Source of the DNA: an uncultured Clostridia bacterium
GTDB taxonomy: Bacteria; Bacillota_A; Clostridia; TANB77; CAG-508
Reading direction: 5' to 3'
DNA length: 5,410 nucleotides
Assembly: GCA_949747745.1 (NCBI GenBank)
Contig: CATKFT010000086.1
Coordinates: 1-5,410 of the forward strand
The notes under the pieces were generated by a model. It saw only the letters and a list, made by a program, of their open reading frames with translations, ran no database searches and had not been told where the DNA came from. Of this stretch, positions 1 through 5,129 are shown in pieces. The position numbers and the translations under genes were made by a program. Position 1 is the first letter of the stretch. Every line of letters begins with the position of its first letter.

Positions 1-809
1 ATACAAAAGCATTAGAAACAGAAAACACTCAAGAAGCAGAAAACAGAATAGAAAACTTAGAAGAATTTTTAACAGTAGCAATAGAATTTGAAGAACAAAC
101 AGCAGATGTAACACTTGGAGACTTTTTAGAAACAATTACATTATCAAGTGACATAGACAATTTAGAAGAAGAGCAAGAAGCAGTAACACTTATGACACTT
201 CACAGTGCAAAAGGACTAGAATTTCCAGTAGTATTTTTAGTAGGAATGGAAGAAGGAATATTTCCAGGGTATAAGTCAATAGGGGAACCAAAGGAATTAG
301 AAGAAGAAAGAAGACTTTGTTATGTAGGAATAACAAGAGCAAAAAACAACCTATTTTTAACATGTGCAAAAAGAAGAACAATATTTGGTTCAACAAGCTA
401 TAATGGAATGTCTAGGTTTATAGAAGAAATCCCTAAAAACTGCATAGAGGGATTAGAAGAAATAAAAGATAAGAAAGACATATTTAAAGATACAAGTTAT
501 ACATGGGGATATGGCGGAAAAGTAGTAACAAAGAAACTAGAAAAAGATGAAGTACCACAAAAAACCAAAGAGGCAAACTATAGCTTTAGAACAGCAGAAA
601 GCTTTTTAAATAGTATAAGAAATACAAATGAAAATTTAGATTTATCAATTTATAAGGCAGGAAAAAGAGTATATCACAAAAAATTTGGAGAAGGAAAGAT
701 AAATTATGTAGAACAAGAAAATGACGATTTAAAAGTAGATATAACATTTGATAAAGTAGGACATAAAAGATTGATGGCAAAATTTGCAGGATTAAAGATT
801 ATAGATTAA
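1..809 (+). CDS. pcrA: ATP-dependent DNA helicase PcrA (UvrD/Rep family), C-terminal part, 5' end outside window
   Basis: The frame is open from the window edge (first full codon at base 3) to the TAA at 807-809, giving 268 visible residues of a family usually about 720-760 residues long. Visible motifs are the helicase motif V region TLHSAKGLEF (fragment residues 65-74), then VVFLVGMEEGIFP, then motif VI EEERRLCYVGITRAK (about 100-114) with its arginine finger. A variable, charged linker follows, and the last 50 or so residues (from about 215) carry GKRVYHKKFGEGKI, the Tudor-like C-terminal domain that in PcrA contacts RNA polymerase. That domain separates PcrA from more distant UvrD-like helicases. 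Known family role: 3'-5' ATP-driven DNA unwinding in nucleotide excision repair, plasmid replication and removal of stalled or R-loop transcription complexes. No lesion is seen. No convincing rho-independent terminator follows directly. Confidence 0.95.
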   Translation, partial: TKALETENTQEAENRIENLEEFLTVAIEFEEQTADVTLGDFLETITLSSDIDNLEEEQEAVTLMTLHSAKGLEFPVVFLVGMEEGIFPGYKSIGEPKELEEERRLCYVGITRAKNNLFLTCAKRRTIFGSTSYNGMSRFIEEIPKNCIEGLEEIKDKKDIFKDTSYTWGYGGKVVTKKLEKDEVPQKTKEANYSFRTAESFLNSIRNTNENLDLSIYKAGKRVYHKKFGEGKINYVEQENDDLKVDITFDKVGHKRLMAKFAGLKIID

Positions 810-914
810 ATCTTCCATTGCTAAAAGGTATTTCTTGTATAGCTTTATAAGGTTATCTAAATTTAGTAATAGTAAATATTTATAGTTTCATTTTTTCCAT
901 TCGTTTACTTGTTT

Positions 915-926
915 ATTGTATACAAT
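915..926. promoter_or_regulatory. Perfect 12-bp palindrome ATTGTATACAAT, possible operator
   Basis: ATTGTATACAAT reads the same on both strands. Its half, ATTGTATA, recurs as an inverted pair (1227-1234 and 1249-1256) around the proposed promoter of the M23 gene. Shape and length would suit a dimeric repressor of the GntR or a similar winged-helix family, but no particular regulator is recognised. A chance origin in AT-rich DNA is possible. Confidence 0.3.
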
Positions 927-1049
927 CTTCAAAGAATTCTCAAAAAAAGATTCTTTAACAAATGCGATGTTGTGGGCGAGTGGATGGCATAAATGCTATT
1001 TAATGTAAGTATATTGTTTTCAAAAATGTAATGTAATTATAGGTGAGTG

Positions 1050-1114
1050 TAGGGATTAAAACTATAAAAAAATTACAGAAAAAAATTTTTAAACCCTGTA
1101 ACTCCCTAGTTTTT
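1050..1114 (+). other. Possible alternative RNA stems (attenuator-like or distal pcrA terminator)
   Basis: TAGGGA (1050-1055) can pair with TCCCTA (1103-1108), which is followed by GTTTTT, so it looks terminator-like. Nested in it, TTACAG (1073-1078) pairs with CTGTAA (1096-1101). A competing pairing joins AGGGATTAAAA (1051-1061) with TTTTAAACCCT (1087-1097) with one mismatch. The two pairings exclude each other. The stems are weak, so this may be a poor pcrA terminator or coincidence. Confidence 0.25.
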
Positions 1115-1121
1115 AGTGAAA

Positions 1122-1138
1122 TATTACAAAAATGTTAC
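1122..1138 (+). promoter_or_regulatory. Candidate WalR (YycF) box
   Basis: TATTAC, five A bases, then TGTTAC: two hexamers in direct repeat with exact 5-nt spacing, against the established WalR consensus TGTWAH-N5-TGTWAH. The second hexamer is a full match and the first has one mismatch. Another full half-site, TGTAAC, lies at 1097-1102. The site lies about 150 bases upstream of a cell-wall M23 hydrolase gene, the class of gene WalR controls in Bacillus and Staphylococcus. That a WalR orthologue acts here is inference. Confidence 0.4.
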
Positions 1139-1227
1139 AAAAGATAAATATATGGAGATATAAAGAGAAAATAAGAGTATATAAAAGAAAAATGAGAAAA
1201 ATAAGCATATATAAACTGAGGGGATAA

Positions 1228-1256
1228 TTGTATAAAAAAACTACTTAATATACAAT
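1228..1256 (+). promoter_or_regulatory. Candidate sigma-A promoter for the M23 gene
   Basis: TTGTAT (1228-1233), a 17-nt spacer, then TACAAT (1251-1256). The -10 has one mismatch to TATAAT and the -35 keeps only TTG of the consensus. The elements coincide with the inverted arms ATTGTATA/TATACAAT, so a protein bound there would cover the promoter. The predicted start site near 1263 leaves a leader of about 30 nt. Confidence 0.35.
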
Positions 1257-1270
1257 AACATCATCAAAAG

Positions 1271-1278
1271 AAAAGGAG
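1271..1278 (+). promoter_or_regulatory. Ribosome binding site of the M23 gene
   Basis: AAAAGGAG lies 13 nt before the ATG at 1292. The spacing is somewhat long, but no other start codon in frame lies closer, so this start is kept. Confidence 0.6.
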
Positions 1279-1291
1279 TGTATTAAATAAT

Positions 1292-2278
1292 ATGAAAAAT
1301 ATATTAATACATATAAGAACATGGATAAAGCTTACTTCCGTAGCAGTTTTAGCTGGATGCTTAATTATAGGAATAATTGCATTTGTATATAAACCAACAT
1401 ATGGAGTTTATATAAATGGGGAGCAAGTTGGATACACAAAAAATAAAAGCAATTTGCAAGAGAAAATAACAAATTATATCAACAATGGTGATGGGGAAAA
1501 TGTTGCATTTGTTCAAGTAGATAATTTACCAGATTACAAATTATGCTTACTAAAAAAAGATATACAAGCAAATGATGACGAAATATTTAACATAGTAAAA
1601 GAATCAGGAACAGCATATTACAAATATTATGCAATACTTGATGAAGGCGAAGAAAAATTATATGTTGCAAGTTATGAAGATGCTGAAAGTGCAATTAATG
1701 AGTTAAAAGAAAAAAACAGCAAAAATAAAGATGAACTTACAATAGCGCCTAAATTTGAAGCAGAAGCAAAAGATGTTGTAACAAAAGAAGAAATAATATC
1801 AAAACTATATGAAAAAGTAGAAGAAAAGAAAGTAAAAACAACAACATCTTCACCAGTAAAATATGCATCAAGTGCAAACACAACAAGCAAAAAAATAGCA
1901 TTAGGAATAAATTTAATAAAACCAGTATCAGGAAGTGTAACATCAAGATTTGGAGGCAGATGGGGGTCAACACATAAAGGAGTTGATGTAGGAGCTCCAA
2001 AGGGAACAGGTATAAAAGCAGCAGCAGGAGGAACAGTAGTATCTTCAAGCTATGGATATAACGGAGGATATGGAAACTGTGTAGTAATTTCACATGGAAA
2101 TGGAATAGAAACAGCATATGGACACTGCAGTGAATTATATGTAAAAGCAGGACAAAAAGTATCACAAGGTGAAGTAATAGCAGCAGTAGGAAACACAGGA
2201 CGTTCATATGGAAATCACTTACATTTTGAAATACGTATAAAGGGTGTAGCACAAAACCCACAAAACTATTTATATTAA
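1292..2278 (+). CDS. Membrane-anchored M23 family (LytM-type) peptidoglycan endopeptidase
   Basis: 328 residues. An N-terminal hydrophobic segment (about 11-33) after basic R9/K13 should anchor the protein, with the rest outside the cell. The middle (about 35-140) has two similar stretches, GVYINGEQVGYTKNK (38-52) and YYAILDEGEEKLYVASYED (112-130), resembling the repeated extracytoplasmic segments found before M23 domains in clostridial proteins. A charged and Ser/Thr-rich linker (about 140-205) follows. The C-terminal M23 domain (about 208-328) is intact: H228 and D232 (HKGVD) and H311 (HLH) as zinc ligands, H278 (YGHC) and H309 as catalytic histidines. The family cleaves peptide cross-bridges of peptidoglycan. 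Neither LysM nor G5 domains are seen. A lipobox-like LAGC (20-23) is present, but the hydrophobic run continues past the Cys, which favours a transmembrane anchor. The gene is transcribed alone and converges on mecA. SpoIIQ was considered, but nothing specific supports it. Confidence 0.93.
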   Translation: MKNILIHIRTWIKLTSVAVLAGCLIIGIIAFVYKPTYGVYINGEQVGYTKNKSNLQEKITNYINNGDGENVAFVQVDNLPDYKLCLLKKDIQANDDEIFNIVKESGTAYYKYYAILDEGEEKLYVASYEDAESAINELKEKNSKNKDELTIAPKFEAEAKDVVTKEEIISKLYEKVEEKKVKTTTSSPVKYASSANTTSKKIALGINLIKPVSGSVTSRFGGRWGSTHKGVDVGAPKGTGIKAAAGGTVVSSSYGYNGGYGNCVVISHGNGIETAYGHCSELYVKAGQKVSQGEVIAAVGNTGRSYGNHLHFEIRIKGVAQNPQNYLY

Positions 2279-2301
2279 AAAAGACTAGTTGTTTTTAAAG
2301 A

Positions 2302-2352
2302 AAAGTGAACCTAAAATATTAGACAAAAAGTTTAATATTTTAGGTTCACTTT
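2302..2352. terminator. Bidirectional rho-independent terminator between the M23 gene and mecA
   Basis: Perfect 20-bp inverted repeat: AAAGTGAACCTAAAATATTA (2302-2321) and its exact complement (2333-2352), with an 11-nt loop. Read on the minus strand, the stem runs straight into TTTTCTTT, a good U-tract ending mecA transcripts. On the plus strand only CTTTATAAAA follows, a weaker tract. Its place between two convergent genes fits shared termination. Confidence 0.8.
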
Positions 2353-2421
2353 ATAAAATAGTATGAATGTCAAGCGTTTTGCAAATCATGACTGAGTGAT
2401 ATTAAAAATATAATATAGTTA

Positions 2422-3048
2422 CTAACAAAAATGTTTAATACATATATCAATAGCATTATTTTTCATAATTAATTTTCCATATTCTAATAATTTATTCTTA
2501 AACAAGTTAGCATTATTTACAAAACAAGCAAATTCAGTAATAGAAGAGCAAAATGTTTTCAGTAAAGAATTATTAACATGTATATCACAAAGAAGTAAAT
2601 AATATTTATCATTATATTCATAAAGTGATATACTACTTGCAAAATTATTTATGTATTTTAATATAGTATTATTTAAAAATTCACAAAAATTGCAATATTC
2701 ATCAAAAGAATCGAAACAATAAATAGCTGTATTTGTATCAACCAAGCAAGTTTTTCTTTTAATATTTACTCTTTTTCTTTTATATGTACCTTTTTCTTTT
2801 TCGGGTTCAAACCTTGTAACAGTAAGAACAAAATTACCAGTAGAAGTAGCAAGAGCCTCAATCATAACCCTATAATCATCAGTAACAAACCCAAGCTCTT
2901 TTTCAGCCTTTTCGAGCATATCTAAAAATAATTCCTGAGATTCAATAGAGTTAGACATAAAAGTATGAAAATCTATATGATTTTCTTCTAAATCTTTTAA
3001 ATTCAAAGTAATTCTTATTTTATCATCATTCAATTTTTCAATTTTCAT
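2422..3048 (-). CDS. mecA: Adaptor protein MecA
   Basis: 208 residues, slightly shorter than Bacillus MecA (about 218). The N-terminal domain begins MKIEKLNDDKIRITLNLKDL and continues with the family pattern IDFHTFMSNSIESQELFLDML (residues 25-45) and AEKELGF. A basic linker rich in Lys/Arg (about 83-100) leads to the C-terminal domain with SLYEYNDKYYLLL (141-153) and LLEYGKLIMKNNAI (187-200), matching the family's conserved EYG and end regions. Known role: the N-terminal domain binds substrates (ComK and others in Bacillus) and the C-terminal domain binds and assembles the ClpC unfoldase, feeding ClpCP proteolysis in the cytoplasm. Start ATG at 3048 (minus strand) with GGAGG at 3061-3065, 12 nt away. 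Stop is TAG. An oddity is that nine Cys lie in the second half and none in the first 100 residues. This is the protease adaptor, not the methicillin-resistance gene of the same name. Confidence 0.9.
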   Translation of the reverse strand: MKIEKLNDDKIRITLNLKDLEENHIDFHTFMSNSIESQELFLDMLEKAEKELGFVTDDYRVMIEALATSTGNFVLTVTRFEPEKEKGTYKRKRVNIKRKTCLVDTNTAIYCFDSFDEYCNFCEFLNNTILKYINNFASSISLYEYNDKYYLLLCDIHVNNSLLKTFCSSITEFACFVNNANLFKNKLLEYGKLIMKNNAIDICIKHFC

Positions 3049-3060
3049 TTACAAAAACAA

Positions 3061-3065
3061 CCTCC
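3061..3065 (-). promoter_or_regulatory. Ribosome binding site of mecA
   Basis: On the minus strand GGAGG lies 12 nt before the ATG. It supports the chosen mecA start. Confidence 0.6.
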
Positions 3066-3085
3066 AAATTTTGTTTTACAATTTA

Positions 3086-3114
3086 ATTATACTACTAATG
3101 ATAACATTTTTAAA
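3086..3114 (-). promoter_or_regulatory. Candidate promoter of mecA
   Basis: On the minus strand, TTTAAA (3114-3109), a 17-nt spacer, then a perfect TATAAT (3091-3086). The -35 is weak (4 of 6). The predicted leader is about 30 nt before the mecA ATG, room for the GGAGG site and little else. Confidence 0.4.
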
Positions 3115-3123
3115 GGAACAATT

Positions 3124-3159
3124 TTTGGAAATTTAAGAAATTTTATAAAAATTTCCAAA
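3124..3159. repeat. 11-bp inverted repeat in the divergent region
   Basis: TTTGGAAATTT (3124-3134) and AAATTTCCAAA (3149-3159) form perfect arms with a 14-nt spacer. It sits just upstream of the mecA promoter candidate and between the two outward-facing promoters, so it may be an operator. No U-tract follows on either strand, so a terminator is less likely. Confidence 0.45.
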
Positions 3160-3268
3160 TTAATATAGTATATTATACATTAGCAAAAAGTGTACTAAAA
3201 TAATAACATAAAGGACAGAGAAATAAAAGTAAAAGTATAAAAAAAATAAAAAAATTACCAGTATATTA

Positions 3269-3297
3269 TTGAAAAAAAACATATATGCATATATAAT
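3269..3297 (+). promoter_or_regulatory. Sigma-A-type promoter for the DUF4321-radC cluster
   Basis: TTGAAA (3269-3274), exactly 17 nt, then perfect TATAAT (3292-3297): the best promoter in the window. A 14-bp palindrome, ATATATGCATATAT (3281-3294), covers the spacer and overlaps the -10. The predicted start near 3304 leaves a leader of about 155 nt before the DUF4321 start. Confidence 0.65.
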
Positions 3298-3303
3298 ACT
3301 ATA

Positions 3304-3458
3304 AGAAAAGGCAAAGATAATAAAAATGGTATAAGAATAAAAATACTAACAAAAGAAATAAGTAATAATTCATTAAACAATATAGGAGAAAATGGTTATT
3401 CTATTAATGAATTTATTAACAAATGGACAGAAAGTTTCTACAAAATAAGGAGGAAGAA
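3304..3458 (+). other. Leader region before the DUF4321 gene, with a possible stem and an 18-codon frame
   Basis: AATTCATTAA (3367-3376) pairs with TTAATGAATT (3404-3413) and, with one bulged base, a few pairs more. The loop holds AGGAGAAAATGG. From that ATG (3392) runs an 18-codon frame whose TAA (3446-3448) overlaps the AAGGAGG of the next gene, an arrangement seen with coupled leader peptides. Its own ribosome site is only 3 nt from the ATG, which argues against good translation. The rest shows nothing recognisable. No maf gene is present here. Confidence 0.3.
3447..3453 (+). promoter_or_regulatory. Ribosome binding site of the DUF4321 gene
   Basis: AAGGAGG, a near-perfect Shine-Dalgarno, lies 5 nt before the ATG at 3459 and supports that start although the gene is too short and broken to stand out as one frame. 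Confidence 0.8.
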
Positions 3459-3717
3459 ATGGCTACAAGAGACAAAAATATATGGATATTAATTGTATTT
3501 ATATTATCAGGATTAGTAATAGGAGGATTATTAGGGGAACTTGCATCAAGAGTGGATTTTTTATGGTGGTTATCATATGGACAAGAGTTTCGGACTATCT
3601 AATCCAATTACATTAGATTTAAATATAGTAAAATTAACATTTGGATTACAACTAAAAATAAACATAGCAAGTATAATAGGTATGGCAATAGCGATATTTA
3701 TATATAGAAAAGTATAA
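3459..3717 (+). pseudogene. DUF4321-type small membrane protein, frame broken by one extra base
   Basis: Starts MATRDKNIWILIVFILSG and reads 44 residues to SYGQEF (3588-3590). In that frame it ends after CGG ACT ATC at TAA 3600-3602, giving a 47-residue stub. Skipping one base (C3591) restores GLSNPITLDLNIVKLTFGL and then INIASIIGMAIAIFIYRKV, to TAA 3715-3717. The joined product of 85 residues has two hydrophobic segments (about 8-27 and near the C-terminus) and the family's NP-TLDL-K-TFG pattern, at about the usual length. Everything else is intact, so this is a recent mutation, a sequence error, or +1 frameshifting at TTT-CGG. The function of DUF4321 is unknown. Its place before radC and mreB is common in Clostridia. 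It is probably cotranscribed with radC. Confidence 0.8.
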
Positions 3718-3773
3718 GTTACTACCTAATAATAATAATTTAGTAATAAGGGAAGAAAAACTATGGGGGAAAA

Positions 3774-3780
3774 GAAAGGA
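3774..3780 (+). promoter_or_regulatory. Ribosome binding site of radC
   Basis: GAAAGGA precedes the ATG at 3786 by 5 nt and supports that start. A further ATG at 3763 opens only eight codons and ends in TGA overlapping the radC ATG (ATGA). Confidence 0.55.
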
Positions 3781-3785
3781 AAAAC

Positions 3786-4859
3786 ATGAGTGTAAAAATC
3801 AAAGAACTCCCAGAAAGTGAAAGACCATATGAAAAAATGGAAATGTATGGAGCAAGTACACTTTCAAATTCAGAATTATTAGCAATAATAATAAAATGTG
3901 GAACAAAAGAAGATACATCAGTAACACTAGCACAAAAAATATTAAACCTAAAAGGAATAAATGGAAGTAAAAACTTAAATTTTTTGCAAGAATTATCAAT
4001 ACAAGAACTTACAACAATAAAAGGAATAGGAAAAGTTAAAGCAATACAAATTATAGCAACTTGTGAGCTAGCAAAAAGAATGTCAAAACCAGTTAATTCA
4101 TTAAAAATAGTGATTAAAGATACGAATGATGTGGTAAACTTATTAATGAACGAATTAAAATATGAAAAAAGAGAAGTAGCTAAATTACTAATATTAGATT
4201 CAAAAAAAGTATTATTAAGAGTCATAGACATAGCTCTTGGAGGCGGAAATTTTGCAATAATAGAACCTAAAATAATATTAAAAGAACCAGTACAAATGGG
4301 AGCAAGTAGCATAATACTTGTACACAATCATCCAAGTGGAAATCCAACACCAAGTGAAGAAGACATTAGAATGACAGATAGGATATATGAATCAGCAGAT
4401 GTTATGGGAATAACGCTATTAGACCATGTAATAATAGGAAATAACACATTTGCAAGTGCATTGAGAAAACAAGAAAATAGAAAATCAATAAATGCGAAAG
4501 AAAATGCAAGTAGCAAAAACGTAAGTAATAAAAACAATATAGAAAAAGAAAATGCAAGTAGTAAAAACGTAAGAAATGAAAACAATATAGAAAAAGAAGA
4601 CGCAAGCAGCAAAAACGTAAGAAATAAAAACAATATAGAAAAAGAAAATGCAAGTAGTAAAAATGTAAGAAATAAAAACAGTATAGAAAAAGAAAATGCA
4701 AACAGTAAAAATATAAGAAATAAAAATAATATAGAAAAAGAAAATACTAAAGAAGTAAAAAGAATAGAAAAAACCAGAAAAGAAAAAAATGTACAAATAA
4801 AAAAACAAGAACTATTTAAAAATAGTATTATGAAAATAGGATTTAAAGGAATACAATAG
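3786..4859 (+). CDS. radC: RadC family JAB-domain protein with a repeat-built C-terminal tail
   Basis: 357 residues against about 225-230 for usual RadC. Residues 1-100 form the helical N-terminal part, with YGASTLSNSELLAIII (21-36) and a helix-hairpin-helix TIKGIGKVKA (77-86). Residues about 105-225 are the JAB/MPN metal-binding domain with HNHPSGNPTPSEEDI (180-194): H180, H182 and D193 are the expected zinc ligands. The normal core ends near LLDHVIIGN (211-219). From about 231 on, a Lys/Asn/Glu/Ser-rich tail includes five 16-residue repeats (239-318) and a basic end. RadC was once linked to DNA repair, but its role is unproven; the JAB fold suggests a metalloprotease- or nuclease-like hydrolase. 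The tail resembles no known domain and is probably disordered. The gene follows DUF4321 by 68 bases and precedes mreB, the usual clostridial order. No terminator directly follows the TAG. Confidence 0.92.
   Translation: MSVKIKELPESERPYEKMEMYGASTLSNSELLAIIIKCGTKEDTSVTLAQKILNLKGINGSKNLNFLQELSIQELTTIKGIGKVKAIQIIATCELAKRMSKPVNSLKIVIKDTNDVVNLLMNELKYEKREVAKLLILDSKKVLLRVIDIALGGGNFAIIEPKIILKEPVQMGASSIILVHNHPSGNPTPSEEDIRMTDRIYESADVMGITLLDHVIIGNNTFASALRKQENRKSINAKENASSKNVSNKNNIEKENASSKNVRNENNIEKEDASSKNVRNKNNIEKENASSKNVRNKNSIEKENANSKNIRNKNNIEKENTKEVKRIEKTRKEKNVQIKKQELFKNSIMKIGFKGIQ
4500..4739 (+). repeat. Tandem repeat, five copies of 48 bp, inside radC
   Basis: Five in-frame units of exactly 48 bp starting at 4500, 4548, 4596, 4644 and 4692, encoding variants of ENASSKNVRNKNNIEK. 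Copies differ by a few substitutions, several synonymous (AGT/AGC, AAC/AAT). A degenerate, shorter sixth unit (GAAAATACTAAAGAAG, ending ATAGAAAAA) follows. A unit length divisible by three means copy-number change would leave the frame intact. The pattern is that of a coding minisatellite expanded by slippage or recombination. Confidence 0.95.
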
Positions 4860-4944
4860 TTAAATAAAAGCCTAGCCAATTAAAAATGAAGGCAATGATG
4901 AGATATGAAATTGCTTGCAATTAGTGAAGGCGTGTTAGAAAATA

Positions 4945-5074
4945 TTTATCTTTAGCAATTTTTAAGAAGAATTAAATATAAGAATTACTACTATACATTT
5001 AGAACAAAGCATTTTCTTAGATATTATACAAAAAGTATTAAACTGCAAGAAACATGAAAATTGCTAAAGATAAA
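4945..5074. repeat. 18-bp perfect inverted repeat enclosing 94 bp
   Basis: TTTATCTTTAGCAATTTT (4945-4962) is the exact reverse complement of AAAATTGCTAAAGATAAA (5057-5074). The 130-bp unit has no coding frame. It could be a miniature inverted-repeat element or a long-range stem in the mreB leader. The bases next to the ends show no clear target-site duplication, and no U-tract follows, so a simple terminator is unlikely. Confidence 0.7.
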
Positions 5075-5112
5075 AAAGAATAGAAAACATTACAAAAAAG
5101 CATATATTTTAG

Positions 5113-5118
5113 AAAGGA
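5113..5118 (+). promoter_or_regulatory. Ribosome binding site of mreB
   Basis: AAAGGA lies 11 nt before the ATG at 5130. It is moderate in strength and supports the chosen start. Confidence 0.55.
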
Positions 5119-5129
5119 AGTATATATAA

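Larger units (their letters stand above)
810..1291. other. Gene-free gap between pcrA and the M23 peptidase gene
   Basis: About 480 bases without a credible reading frame. It holds a weak 7-bp AT-only stem (931-937 with 950-956), a perfect 12-bp palindrome (915-926), a small G-rich island (about 967-988, GTGGGCGAGTGGATGGCAT) that stands out from the AT-rich background, competing stem possibilities at 1050-1114, a WalR-like direct repeat at 1122-1138 and a promoter candidate at 1228-1256. The G-rich island was compared by eye with c-di-AMP (ydaO), c-di-GMP and preQ1 riboswitch cores and did not match them. The gap is unusually long for such a compact region, which suggests regulation of the downstream wall hydrolase. 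Confidence 0.6.
4860..5129. other. Gap between radC and mreB
   Basis: 270 bases without a credible gene. It holds a short dyad AATTGC-TT-GCAATT (4909-4922) and a long-armed inverted repeat (4945-5074). No clear terminator follows radC and no strong promoter precedes mreB: -10-like strings at 5022-5027 and 5103-5108 lack good -35 partners. Whether mreB is cotranscribed with radC cannot be decided from the sequence. Confidence 0.6.

Noticed and set aside
931..956. AAAGAAT/ATTCTTT hairpin as pcrA terminator
   Set aside because: Stem of 7 bp with a single G-C pair, a 12-nt loop and no following U-tract; too weak.
1672..2261. Minus-strand frames opposite the M23 domain
   Set aside because: Low-complexity hydrophobic composition caused by the complementary A-rich strand; the plus-strand gene has all catalytic residues.
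2422..3048. mecA as the methicillin-resistance gene
   Set aside because: The product is a 208-residue ClpC adaptor with no penicillin-binding-protein domain; only the name is shared.
3250..3492. Plus-strand open stretch reading GENGYSINEFINKW and running into the DUF4321 start
   Set aside because: It has no ATG, GTG or TTG start, overlaps the promoter and the next gene, and resembles no family known to me (compared with the Maf C-terminus without match). It could be a remnant but cannot be supported.
3763..3789. Eight-codon frame ending in ATGA overlap with radC
   Set aside because: Too short to judge and easily due to chance; a coupling role is possible but unsupported.
3761..4327. Minus-strand frame of 188 codons opposite the radC core
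   Set aside because: It lies entirely opposite the conserved RadC domains and has no recognisable motif; a shadow frame.
4500..4739. CRISPR-like array from regular 48-bp spacing
   Set aside because: Units are contiguous without unique spacers, stay in the radC frame and vary mostly by codon-level changes: a coding tandem repeat.
4328..4879. Long minus-strand open frames (183, 99 and 107 codons) opposite the radC end
   Set aside because: They are mirror images of the A-rich tandem repeat in radC: Phe/Leu/Ile-rich, no ribosome site, and overlapping an intact, recognisable gene.
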